This document shows, piece by piece, positions 45,167 through 56,498 of a stretch of 64,000 nt of DNA. Position 1 is the stretch's first letter. Each line of letters begins with the position of its first letter. Location: the NCBI GenBank assembly GCA_921293015.1, contig OV121081.1, positions 55,453,877-55,517,876 of the forward strand, read 5' to 3'. The DNA is from Phorcus lineatus. Taxonomy: Eukaryota > Mollusca > Gastropoda > Trochida > Trochidae. Made by a program: the position numbers and the translations under genes. Below the pieces are notes generated by a model. The model was not told the DNA's origin. It searched no databases and was given only the letters and a program-made list of their open reading frames with translations.

Positions 45167-46866
45167 AGAAGCCTTGGTTTTGTACACATGCAAGAATGCA
45201 ATTTTTCTGTATAAAAATGTAGAAACTGAAAAAAATCACCTGTGACCAGTGCACCAAACCAAAAGCAAAAATTGCGGTTCAACTACTGTACAAAGTTGTG
45301 AAGCGTTTGGCCCCTAGTTCACATATTATTTCACGGCCTGGTGTGTTATGGCATGGGCCAATCCTTCATCCTTTGGCCGTCATTTTTTAACTTTTCACAG
45401 AGTTGATGTCTCTCTAAGCTGTCGTATTCACACGTTGATAACTTTAGGGAGACCATCTTGAAGGCTTCTTTGATTTCTCTCTAGAGAAAGTAATGCTAGG
45501 AACCTCACATTTGAGGGGGTAAAGTCAGATGGGACTGAAGGTTTAGATCAGTAATCATTCAGTGCCTTAAAGGAATTTCTACAAGAGTGTGAATCAAAGA
45601 GATTGCACCCTAAAATGTATTTGTTACTGCACATGAATGCTAAAAACTTGTGAAGAAATACCTTGACACTGGACTAAAACTGAATATTGGTTGACACTTA
45701 ATTGCATATTATTTACACTTTTAATTCATATGTCAGTCTACATTTTGTAAGAGTGTCATTATACACAAATGTATCGATACATGTCTGCATGAATCAATTC
45801 TATTACACAAACTGTATCAATATATTAATTTTACAATATCAATCTCTTTTCAATTAAAGCTCCTCAAGATATTGTTAAATTGAGACTTTTATCTTCTTGA
45901 TGTACTCATGTAACAACATCTCATTCGATTTATCTTACTTTGTAAACAAAATTGTTAAGGGCTTTTTATATAGAAACCATACTGTGATCATAAATAATTA
46001 CTTTTGTCCCTGTATAACCTTTTAAATATTCCTCATTCAAATATTTGATTTGCCATTCCCAATACATTTTGGTACACCCTATCTGGAAGCAAAGGGTCAA
46101 TTCAAGACACATTCCACAGTTACGAAATTTTCAATCCTATAATTTGGTTCCTCCTAATGATTATAGAAGACTTATTTGTTTTAAATATGCGTAAATGCAA
46201 CTCTCATTTTAGTTGCTATTTGAGTTGCCTCCCTTCCCTCAATCTATGTCTTTGTTTAATTTATAACCTGAGCCCAATATAAATGACTGGCAAAGATGGT
46301 GCTTAATGGCAGATAGACATTCCATGGTTTCTTTGTTTATGTAAAAGGCAATATGATTTGTTAAATGCCTGAATTACATGATAATAAAATTGTAACTGAC
46401 TGTAGAACTGAGGACTGTATCATATGAATGAATTGAAGTTACTGAGGATGCTGACTGCTTCCTGTTTGTATCAAACACTTGATTCGACTTTTGCCTGTCG
46501 CAGTCTTGGTGTACACAAGTCCTTGAACTCACTCTGGAAGGCAGAACTTGGGCCAGGCTACACTAAAAGCTTTGCTGCCTTTCAAAATAATATTTGGTTT
46601 GGGTGCAGCAACCACATATATATCTTAAAGATTTCTAAATGAACAATTAAGTCAAGGTACACTATGGTGTAGAGGTGGCACAGAAAAGGTGACAAAATGC
46701 ATTAGCTTGAATTAGCCAGTGATTAGACTTTCTTCAGTAATGCCTTTCAGGGGAGGATGTCACAATATAAACAGCTGCATGAATATATTTGATTTTAATA
46801 AGTATCTCTTATCACAAGGGCTGTGTAACACATACAATTAGAAACTGGCCTTGCTTGTTTTAGAGA

Positions 46867-46984
46867 TCCTGCTGAATCAGTGTAAATGAATCTGCTCTTG
46901 TTCCTTCCTAATACCCTCATCTTTTCAAGCCAAAACTAGGAAGGAAGAAGCGAGAGCGGATTCATGTACGCTGATTTAGCAAGA
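46867..46984. repeat. Imperfect long hairpin (44-bp arms, 26-nt loop)
   Basis: The left arm (46867-46910, ending TCTTGTTCCTTCCTA) and the right arm (46937-46984, starting TAGGAAGGAAGAAGCGAG) pair with about five mismatches and one 3-4 base bulge; both carry ATGAATC and AAATCAG-type words. It could be a foldback MITE or a transcribed hairpin. Nothing shows transcription. Confidence 0.55.
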
Positions 46985-48757
46985 TGGTTTTAGATGATAA
47001 TGGTGTGACTTAAATTTGTAACTGGATGAATTGTCATGTTGTTTTGACCAGTTAAGATGTTTCAAAAGCTGTTAACAAAAGAATCTGTATTTGGATTGTG
47101 TTGTACCCTTTAAAAATGTTGTCATTATGATTTTACAAAGAAACGAAGACATTAATTTCCATTTTTTTGTCCATTTTCATGGTAAAAATGGCAGCTAAAA
47201 TACTATGTTGAGATTGAAAATGACAGTAAAACATCCCAATAGTGCCTCGGTTATTTCAGCTTAAATATCCTACATGTAGCTTTGATATTGGCACCATACA
47301 TTAAAATTGTTTTTAAAATAATTAAAACGCTGGAATTATGGCAATAAACACATTAGATTATTTTTATGCTAAAAGTTCTTTTTATTCATTTCATATTGAT
47401 AGCTGTTACTGACATGTTTTATTTAAAAAAAAAACATGTGTATTGTAAGAATTATCATCTACAAATTCATAAATGAGCCTGAATTTACAGAATGAAACAA
47501 AAGACAAAGTTTCACGTCACAACTCTAATTTCCATTGGTCAGCCATTTCATGAGCTTATCTTGTTGCAAATAAATGTCCTGTTTGATTAATTGGTCTAAT
47601 TAATAATCATATTTAAACTGACAATTATGTGTCATCCTCGTTACAATGTCTAATTATGTCATGAGTGCAATGCAATGTTATTATAGAATTTTCATTTCCA
47701 TAACAATTAACATTTACAAATTTGAAGATAAAAACCATGAAATTTTAATTGCTACTGATGTGCTAGTGAAAGCGATTTATTCCCAGGTAAGTCATATAAA
47801 CTCTATCAGCATTCCTAGCGTGTACAGAATGGGAGCCTGTATGTAGTTAAGAGTTGTTTTCCTGCTTCGTATTAAGCATCTTCCCACACATAGCCTATCC
47901 TTACACCAGACCCAATCACTTGTTAAGATAGGCCTTGCCGCATTTCCTGTACTTGTCAAGGCTGCCGCGACGAATCGCGATAGTCCAAAAATAAATCAAA
48001 TTGGAATTGCAACTTTTTGCCAAAGAGTTGATGCACTTTAAACATGAATTTTGACTGGTTTAAATTAGCCATTGATAGTGATAGCCAGCAATTTTAAGCC
48101 ATGTGGAGGAAGATGCGTATAAAGTTGCATGAACATGAACGATAAATTGTTTTGTAACAATTGCATCATCATTGTATGATTTGCTCAAGTTTGTTGTTTA
48201 AATGATAGTTGTAAATGTTAACGGAAGTCATTGTTTAATAAACAACTGTTGAAATATACCCTTTCCTGTCATGTTGTATGCAATTCATTTAAAAAATTAG
48301 TAGACCAATGAGAATATTATATCAATTCAACTTACAATTTACAGATTTTATTAAAATGAAATGTAAATTTATTCAAAATTGAAAAATTAAAGGTCTATGT
48401 TTCGCATTTCAATTTTTTGTAAACCTACCTTCATAAATCATAAATGGCATTCAAGGGCAAAGTTACTAGAATAATTTCTAGTTCTTTCTCAAATTCTTGT
48501 AGACAGCGTTAAAAATGTGTAAGTGACTACCACTGAACTGTAATGGTGAAACAAGGGCATTACCAAAACTTGTGCCCTTTTATTAGGGCAACAAACAAAT
48601 TTTCAGTGGAATGATTTTGCTCTGGTATCAACCTTCAGTATTGATCGTTGACAATTGATATGTTTTTAAAGAGAGAGATAATGCTTTTAAACCAATCATG
48701 CCGACAGCCCTTTGTGTCTTGATCTTTGATATGCAAGTTATCAACAGGTATAGAATC

Positions 48758-48833
48758 GGGGCGTGATAGCGCAGTGGTTAGCGCGTTCGGCTTCTGATCA
48801 AGAGGTACGTGGTTCGAATCCCGCCAGGGGCTC
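48758..48833 (+). repeat. Solitary tRNA-like SINE head
   Basis: An A box (TAGCGCAGTGGTTAGCGC) and a B box (GGTTCGAATCCC) match the head of the SINE at 5000-5313, including the shared GATCAAGAGGT and CCCGCCAGGGGCTC. The anticodon and T stems do not pair (only two T-stem pairs form) and the acceptor strands do not match, so it is not a working tRNA gene. The SINE body is absent after the head. Confidence 0.75.
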
Positions 48834-49320
48834 AAATCCTATATCTTAAACAATGTTGTAATCAATCAATACCCAAATTGCTCTGCTCGAAACAGAGAAA
48901 AAGTAAGAAAAGAGCGTAAATTTTGTTGGGAGAGAACAAACAATTTCAAAATAGGCCCAATTAACGGATGGATGCCCTGAACACATAGTCCTTTTTTCCC
49001 AGTTGCAACAGGGAACATACATAGGACAAAGGAGCACAGTGATAAACAAAGCATTGTACTGATAATGTTTAATGATAAATGAATATGTACAAGTGTAATG
49101 GTTGGAAGTCCTCCACTGATCACCACTTGGTGAGCAACACATTGTCTCTATGCACTTCATGTAGAAGAAAGAGCCACTATACTTTGGTGTGGCCAATCCT
49201 TCCACCACATTTCTTGTTAAATCTCTCCTTACTATTTTAATGTCCAAATGGTAAACCTATCTCAAGACAAAGTACTTCCTGTGCTGTGTTTTCGTTAAAA
49301 AGTTATTTTTGACAACACAA

Positions 49321-52300
49321 TCATTCAATTTCTCCCAAGAATATCTTCTTGTCACTTGAACAGGATAACACTGAAATAAAAAGGGTGACATTCGTGAATA
49401 CACTTAAAACATTATAAGTATACAAATAATTAATGTACAGAATGAATATTATACATTATCATCTTACTATGAAAGGTAAGAGTGAACAATGCTATTAAAC
49501 CCTACCCTAACAAGTTTTAAATGAAAAAAAAGATAACATTTATCATAAACATTACACCAGGGGTTTGTTTGGGGTGCTCCTGCAAACCATTCAATTGATA
49601 ATTGTGCAATGATTGATGTAATCTTGGATAAGACATTGTGATTTATTAATAATTTTGTAACTTTGAAGACAGACAGAAATAGTTATGAGGTGTCTTGAAT
49701 CAAGTGGAGGCTTATCAAGACTTGTGAAAGTCTAAGATTGCAAAGAAAAATTGCAGCCTGGACTCGAAAGAATCTCACCTATGGGTTCATGAGGATGAAA
49801 GTCAACTTCATTTACGGAGCCTGCGTGTCCTGGCAGCTTGTAAAGAATACGCCTCGACGTTGTGTCCCACACGTACACAAACCTGTCTCCAGACCCTGCC
49901 GCCACCTTGCTTCCATCGGCTGACCAGGCACAGTGCAAGAGATTCTGGAGGGTATAATGAAGTCATTTCTTATAAAAATACAGTGCAATATTAGAGAATC
50001 ACGAAACAATCTGTATTAATGAAAGCAAGCCAATTATATGACTTATTATTTTTTGGCAAGAGATTATTGGATGAATACATAAAATACATATCTGACTGAA
50101 AGTTAGCATGGTGTAAGGAAGGCTTGATTGTATGCATAATCTGACAGATTATCACTATCAATAAATGTCCGAACTACTGGACATAACTAAGTACTGGTCA
50201 TTGGTGAGATCAGTCTCTTGAAAGAGAGGTGATTTGTTTTTTATTCATCTTGTTCATAAATGTTTTATTTACATAAAATCAAGGCAAGCTTTAATGGAAA
50301 AAAGTTACACCAGCATTTTGATTTAAAAATTTAAGTGAGAGCCCTATTAGAATGCTCTATTCATAAATACAAGGTGGATTATGTCGGGGAAACCTGCATT
50401 GCATTTTCTTAAGAACAGTTCCATTCTCTGGATCTTGGCTGTGAAGCTAGTCAGCCTATAAAAGTTATCATTAGGCTGGGTCTTCGTACTATAATTCCAC
50501 TTGGCAGAGGAGTATGTACACATTGCAGCTTTATTATAATCTTTTTCTCTTCTAGGGAAAAACAGACCCAAATAGGTTTTATGGCAATACCAAATCTATA
50601 AATTGTAATCTGTCTTAGACAAAGGGTCTGTACCTAACACTTTAGCTTTCTATGATGAGCTAAAAATTTATATTTTGAAATGAATTAACTGTTGAACAAC
50701 CTTTTCAAATGTATGTTGATGTCCCTGGAAGATTTTCACACATCGTTCTTGAGGTGCAAATGGACGGACATCCCACACTCGCACTGTGAACAAAATTGGG
50801 AAACATTACTCCAATCAGGAAATTATTAGCAATAAGCTCATTCTCATCTGAAAATAATTAATTTGTTATGTACAGACTAAGGTATCAAAATAAGAATGTC
50901 AACCAATCGGATGTATTTTAGCAAATCAGACAGAAAAGATCAACATACAAATTCAAACATGTGAAATCGCTTAGAAAATACACATTTCCTAAAATAAGGG
51001 AAAAAAATAAAATAAATAAACACTAGTCCTTTGTCAGAACACTGACAGAAAAAAGCCCACTACCTTTGGCCCATGCTTACTTGTATTTGTGAACCCTGAT
51101 AATTGGCAACTTTCCCAGCTGTGAACCCTTATATTATGCAACTTCCCTCACGAGGCTTAAGACCTGCTTTCTCAATCCCTGACTAGTTTAAACCTTTCAG
51201 CTGCATTGATAACAATTATTCGTGTGCCAGGTCTTCGACCTCCCGCACATGAACTAGTCTAATTAGAAATATCCTGAAGGCTACTACTGTTAAAGGTTAA
51301 TGTTGCTGCACTCAAATCATGAATTTTGACACAGCGTAGTAAGCATGTGATGGAAACTGGCAAGAGTTGATACAGAATGGGCCCATCAGAATGGTTAGAC
51401 AGTAGTTAATTCAGCTAAATTCTTAAAACCAGAATTGAAAAATATACAGTTCAAGATACATACATGTGTTATCCATAGCATTAGACAGCATGTAAGATCC
51501 GTCTGGGCTGATTTCCATTCCTGTGACTGTGTCGGAGTGACCTCGCATCCTATACAGGACATCGTTCTTCCTCAAGTCCCAGACCTACGTACACAACACA
51601 CTTCGATCAGCATGCAAGGTGTTCAAATATGTTCAGTGTGAAATATTAGAAACATGAATGGAGAAATAAGGCTAACCCTTTGATTTTTTGTCCCAAATTC
51701 CTAATTGGGTGTAGGTATTGTGATTCCATTTGGTATCAAGGCTACCTCTCCTTGCTCTGAAATCTTTACAATCAATTCCATGACTTTGAGACGATCAGAG
51801 AAGAAATGGTGTCCACAGGAAGGACTGAATTGGTGCAAAGAAGAACATTTGACAAATAATGAATAAAAGAAATGGATCCAAACCTTTATGTCGTTGTCAA
51901 TTCCACCTGAGAAAATCTGTTCCGCTGTGTCGTTGAAAGTAACAGCTGTGACCTGGTAGGTGTTTTGGAAAGTCTGAATTGTTCCTTTCTTTCGAGCATC
52001 CCACAGCTGGAACATACAAAGAGATATATTTAACCAGAACATATATACCCACAAAATCCACGCCATTGATAGGTTAATATTTCCTAAGCAGTTCTTAATA
52101 TAACAATAACCTTCTCACAAACTAAAAGCTTCTATCATCAGAACTGGTGTGCCATACAAGTCCAAATAGTTTGCCTCAATAACTAGCCAACAAGTGATGA
52201 TTCTGAAATCTGAGAGCATGTGTGGTTGCAGTAATAATCAGGGTAGGCCTACCATCATTCTCTGGACAATTTAAAGTTTTTCCCTTGTTTTAAAAATCGG

Positions 52301-54586
52301 AATAAAGTTAACTTCTAATGGATTCAGCTGGAAAACATTAAAAAAGATTACGATTTCATGCATATTCATACTACATCAAGCAACAACACAAATGAACACT
52401 TACGTGGCAATTAGATAATCTGAAAAAGAGATCATTAGTACAATATTATTCCTCACTGACCCTGACAGTGCCATCATCACTTCCTGTACACACAAGCTGT
52501 GGACCTCGACGGGCTGGGTTGCACGAGTTAACAAATGTCTGGTGACCTTTCAACTTTCGTATCCGTGTTCCCACCTCCACATCCCATACTGACCCCGTTT
52601 TGTCTGTGGAGACTGTGAAAAGTGTCCTGCAACCAAACCAATTGAAATTATACATATAATTAAACAATTCTTCTATAGTACTACAGTAGTAAGCATAACA
52701 ATGAAATGGATAACTATATTAAATTTCTACATCATTATTACTTGTCAGCTTTCATATTTGATAACATGGTTGTGAGTACTCATATCAAAATTTGACAAAA
52801 AATTAGAGCTGATTCACAAGTAACATTTTCAAGAATTAAACCAAAATCTAACCTTTGGACTTACCCTCCATCTGTTGAGAACTCAAGGTCCATTATTGCG
52901 CCAGTGTGTCCTTTCAGTACAGCAAAGTTCTCACATTCTCCATAAACAGTCCAAAAAACTAAAGAAATATTTTCATGAACATAATTGTAATGTCATACCT
53001 TACATGCCTAAACAAACATACTAAATATCTTTGACAGCCTAAGGTGAAATTTCAACTGAATTATCAGATAATAATTCATTTTGTTTTGGACTATCTACCT
53101 CAAATTTTAGGATTGTTAAATCTTGTAAGTCTGTCATATGATAGATGCTTCAGCAATGACCAGATTAGAAAACTAAAAACAAATAAGTTATTTTAACTTT
53201 TTTTAGGTGGGTTATTTTCAAATTTAATTCACTTTTTACAGCATCTTCTAAAAAGTTAACTGAAATGCTATCTCGTGAAGTATCCGATTCATATACAGAA
53301 ATTGACATGGTCGTCACATGCAACTGAAAAAGACAGTCTTACAAACATCAAACCTGCAATGTTTCCACTTTAACTTTCACAAATTCTTTATACTAACGAG
53401 ATGGCAAATTCTCTTGATATAATTTTCATGTTACTTGAACTAATGAATAATCCATAAAAGAACATAGTCTTAAAGAGACCATTCATGTTCTTCATGACAT
53501 ATACTAAGATTTTGATATGAGCCCCGTAAGGATATACAAATTAAAAACATCTCACCAATCCATCCCCAAATGAAAACTAAATGAGTTATGAAAATCAAAT
53601 CAGCTTTTTATAAATGAAGAATCCCAAATCACATGTTCTATTTACAAGAATACTGTTTATATAATCCAATAAATACTACAAAAAAACAATTATCAGCTCC
53701 CACCTGTTGTTCTGTCTGCTTTAGATAAGTTTTAAAAACAATGTATGACTACATGACGCACACCATGTGTGTCTATTTCAATCAAGACCACATCTTCATG
53801 TCAGTAGCAAACATTCCACTTACAAATCAGTCTATCAAATCCTGCAGAAGCCAAAATCTGTCCATCCGGAGAAAATTTGCTGGTCAGTATTTCTCCTTCA
53901 TGGCCTGTGAGTAACATTATTGGAGCATCTAAACTGGAAGTCCTTGGTTGGCCCTGAAGAAAAATGGTTTTGTTGGAATGCTTGTATTGTTGGTAGATGA
54001 TATATCACAGAATTAATGTTTAAAGTCATTGAATGAGATTAAAGGTTTGACAGTCCCTTTAAAAACCCTCTTGATCGTATTTAATAATAAGTGACTTTTA
54101 AAACTTTTTTGTACATTCTTACAATAGATTTGTGTGTACATTCCAAGTGTCTCTTCACCAGTTCTCAAACATTCAACATTTTGATTTCAATAATGATAAT
54201 ATTGTGTAAGCTAAAAAAAATAAAAAGCAATATTAAGAAAGAACAGTAAGTTGATTATAAAAAAACCCCTGTACAACTGTTATCACACAACTTCATTCAT
54301 TCTTATTTGTAAACCGTAGTATGTGTTGCCTGTATACTCTGTCTCACACCATACTAAATAAATGAATTGAATTAACAATATATACAAAATGAATATAAAA
54401 GGTCTAGTAATTAAAAGAAAATCTTGTTTTCAATGTCTTTCAGTTTCAACCGGCCAATCAATGTAACAGTCTTACACTTTGAATTAAGGCCCCATTTGAA
54501 TCAACATCAGCTAGAATCATTTCATTGCCACGTGCACGTTTCGCTGGCACCAGTGCTCCTTCAGAAGCCTTTCTTTTGATGTCCAT
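49321..54586 (-). CDS. SNRNP40: U5 snRNP 40 kDa WD40 protein (9 exons, 347 aa)
   Basis: This WD40 protein is part of the U5 snRNP and associates with PRPF8 and other U5 proteins in the spliceosome. Exons: 54476-54586, 53824-53953, 52865-52958, 52461-52626, 51884-52006, 51464-51584, 50701-50783, 49779-49944, 49321-49370, total 1044 nt including the stop (human 357 aa). Seen: a basic N-terminus (KRKASEG, PAKRARG), then seven WD repeats, e.g. SAGFDRLI-FFW, STDKTGSVWD, CTGSDDGTVRLWD, SGGIDNDIKVWD, SNAMDNTLRVWD and SGDRFVYVWDTTSRRILYKL, ending FLGEIE as in the family. The donor after exon 5 is GTTTGG and that after exon 7 GTTGTT, both weak; frame and homology still support them. A TTAA-type MITE lies in intron 2. 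Confidence 0.97.
53474..53812. mobile_element. TTAA-type MITE, copy 3 (degraded)
   Basis: It lies in SNRNP40 intron 2. It starts after TTAA (53470-53473) with AGAGACCATTCATG, a diverged form of the family end. It keeps family words in order: AAAAACATCT, TTTATAAATG, CTGCTTTAGATAAGTTT and ATGACGCACACC. The right terminal repeat is not recognisable before the exon at 53824, so the right limit is approximate. Confidence 0.6.
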
Positions 54587-54637
54587 TTTCTGAAGTTTAT
54601 ATTTTGTAGAACACGATAGATTCACGTTTCGTTCCAA

Positions 54638-54646
54638 ACCGGAAGT
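54638..54646. promoter_or_regulatory. ETS/GABPA-type site upstream of SNRNP40
   Basis: ACCGGAAGT lies 52 bases upstream of the SNRNP40 ATG. It is the consensus for ETS-family activators such as GABPA, frequent in promoters of housekeeping genes. Only the motif is seen. Confidence 0.45.
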
Positions 54647-54851
54647 TTACAAATGGTGACATGCGCAGGGATAATATTAATTCGTAACCAAAGAAACTTC
54701 GGGCCAACATTGTCGATGAAAAGAAACCCCCAACCTCCCCTTCCCAAATTTATTTTTGGGCACCAATATAGAAATTAAGAGAAATAATTAAGCTTATGGC
54801 AACATTGACAAAAAAACACATGTTGTTGAAAAACCCTTAATTTTAACACAT

Positions 54852-54873
54852 GGGGGGGGGGGGGGGGGGGGGG
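54852..54873 (+). repeat. Uninterrupted run of 22 G
   Basis: Twenty-two consecutive guanines follow ACACAT. Such a tract can form a G-quadruplex and is unstable in length; the exact count may be a sequencing or assembly estimate. It lies between SNRNP40 and SRRT promoters. Confidence 0.9.
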
Positions 54874-56021
54874 TCAACATTATATCAAAGCACATATCTA
54901 AGCCTAAACAGCCACCCATTCATACACAAAAAGGTTAAAAGTGCACTCTTGCGGATTTTCTTTCTGATTATGGTGCAATTTTTAACAATGATTGTTTTAA
55001 AAAGTTTTTGTTCCATGCAAACAACAGTTGTTGATATATATAAGGCATTTTTAATCAATATATTTCATAATGTTGCCTTACTTGCAGTGGGCTTGTTGCG
55101 CTGATATAGGTAATGATGGACTCCGATTTATTAAAAAGGTATTTCAATGGATAGAAATATTGACGTATAAATAAATTCGCCTGCAGTACCCTGTATAACA
55201 TAAAGCTGCATTGACATTTGTATCTTTTAAGATACATATAAGTGTTGAATGGAATTAAAGTACTTTAAATTCTACTTCATACTCAATAGAGTTAAAACAC
55301 ATAATTCCCTGAAAAACAATGTGTTAACCTGTGATATTCTCAAAAAAAAGAAATTGTGACTTGTTTATGAATATGATTTCGTTGTTTAAAACATTGAACT
55401 GTAATAATTCTCTGTATGTAAATAATGTTCAGTGTTGAACTAATTAATATACAAAAACTATTAAATACGTATTATCTTTTATATTAACAAACTATGTGAC
55501 TCTATAAACATAAATTTATATGAACGTGGTGACCAGGCCACTTTTTTGTACGAGCTCGGTTGGGATACGAATTGGGTACGAATTCATGTACAACATGCGC
55601 AATGTTATAGTCTATTTCTATAAAGACGGAAGTTGCTTCTCTCATTAGCAATGCATTCATAGTTGAGGAACTTAGCGGTGCAGGGAGGTAACAACGCAGC
55701 CAATGTGAGACGCGTATTAATCATTCAGTCGTGCGAGGAATAATGAAATTCATAACATTTTCAGTTTTTTTTATGAATGAGATTCAAATAACTAACACTG
55801 TAAGGTTTTAAATATCAATGGTGAATTATTCCTAAAACTGAATGTTTTTATGCAAATGAAATTATCAACATATTTGAAGAAAATGGTAACTTTAATTTCG
55901 CTTTATTTAATGCGTAATCTGCTTAATCTCTATACCTCCCTCTCTAGATCTTGATACGAGTTTATTTGGGATACGAAATATCGACAGCAGCTGATCGAAT
56001 TTTGGAACGGACTATATCGTA

Positions 56022-56034
56022 CAGCGCCCCCTGG
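56022..56034. promoter_or_regulatory. CTCF-like motif near the SRRT promoter
   Basis: CAGCGCCCCCTGG, read inversely as CCAGGGGGCGCTG, matches the core of the bilaterian CTCF consensus (AGGGGGCGCT). It lies about 40-80 bases upstream of the SRRT UTR exon and between two divergent genes. A single motif match is weak evidence. Confidence 0.35.
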
Positions 56035-56498
56035 AATAGAATTTCCGCGTCATTCAGCGGAAGCCAGACATTTTTGTGCGATTGTGGGGGCATTGTCCTT
56101 CCAAATAAACAGTAAGAGAAGGGCTAAAGCTCATTGCACAAACATTTTCTTTCGCTAGAAAATCGCATTTGACACATATTATGCAAAGGATCTCATGTTT
56201 TAATGCGAGGAAATGTTTTTTTCAGCTTATTTGCTCTGAAATGTGCAACTGAAAAGTGAAGTGTTTTCTAAATAATAAAGTACCTGCACTTTTTCTTAAA
56301 CATTTTTGTTGAATAAGGCTTTCAGTATGATGATTAATACGCATGGCGTATAAAATTACACAAATATATCTACTTATTTGATGGAAATATGTTAATGTTG
56401 AAATATTTGACAAACTTTCTGAAAATAGCTCAATTGTTGCTTGTCAATGGACCTCTTAATTTTCTTGACTTGAATATCCTAATTGATTTCAGTTCACA

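Larger units (their letters stand above)
44436..49320. other. TTC32 3' flank and gene-poor interval
   Basis: No conserved exon or RNA gene is visible in this 4.9-kb stretch. It contains a short MITE-like element (45049-45166), an imperfect hairpin (46867-46984) and a solitary SINE head (48758-48833), listed separately. The last few hundred bases are the 3' flank of minus-strand SNRNP40. Open frames up to 133 codons (48846-49247, minus) show no family features. Confidence 0.45.
54587..56492. other. Divergent intergenic region between SNRNP40 and SRRT
   Basis: About 1.9 kb without coding exons. It contains the ETS-type site (54638-54646), the poly-G tract, two stretches with a GGGATACGAA word (about 55561 and 55970), and the SRRT 5' UTR exon. 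That exon ends at 56111 before GTAAGAG and has a GCGGAAG word near 56075. A CTCF-like motif is at 56022-56034. Confidence 0.55.

Noticed and set aside
48758..48833. Candidate tRNA gene
   Set aside because: A and B boxes are present but the anticodon stem, T stem and acceptor stem do not pair, and the sequence matches the head of the local SINE family.
50347..50571. 74-codon minus-strand frame in SNRNP40 intron 7
   Set aside because: Flanking exons join in frame without it and match the family continuously; no homology recognised.
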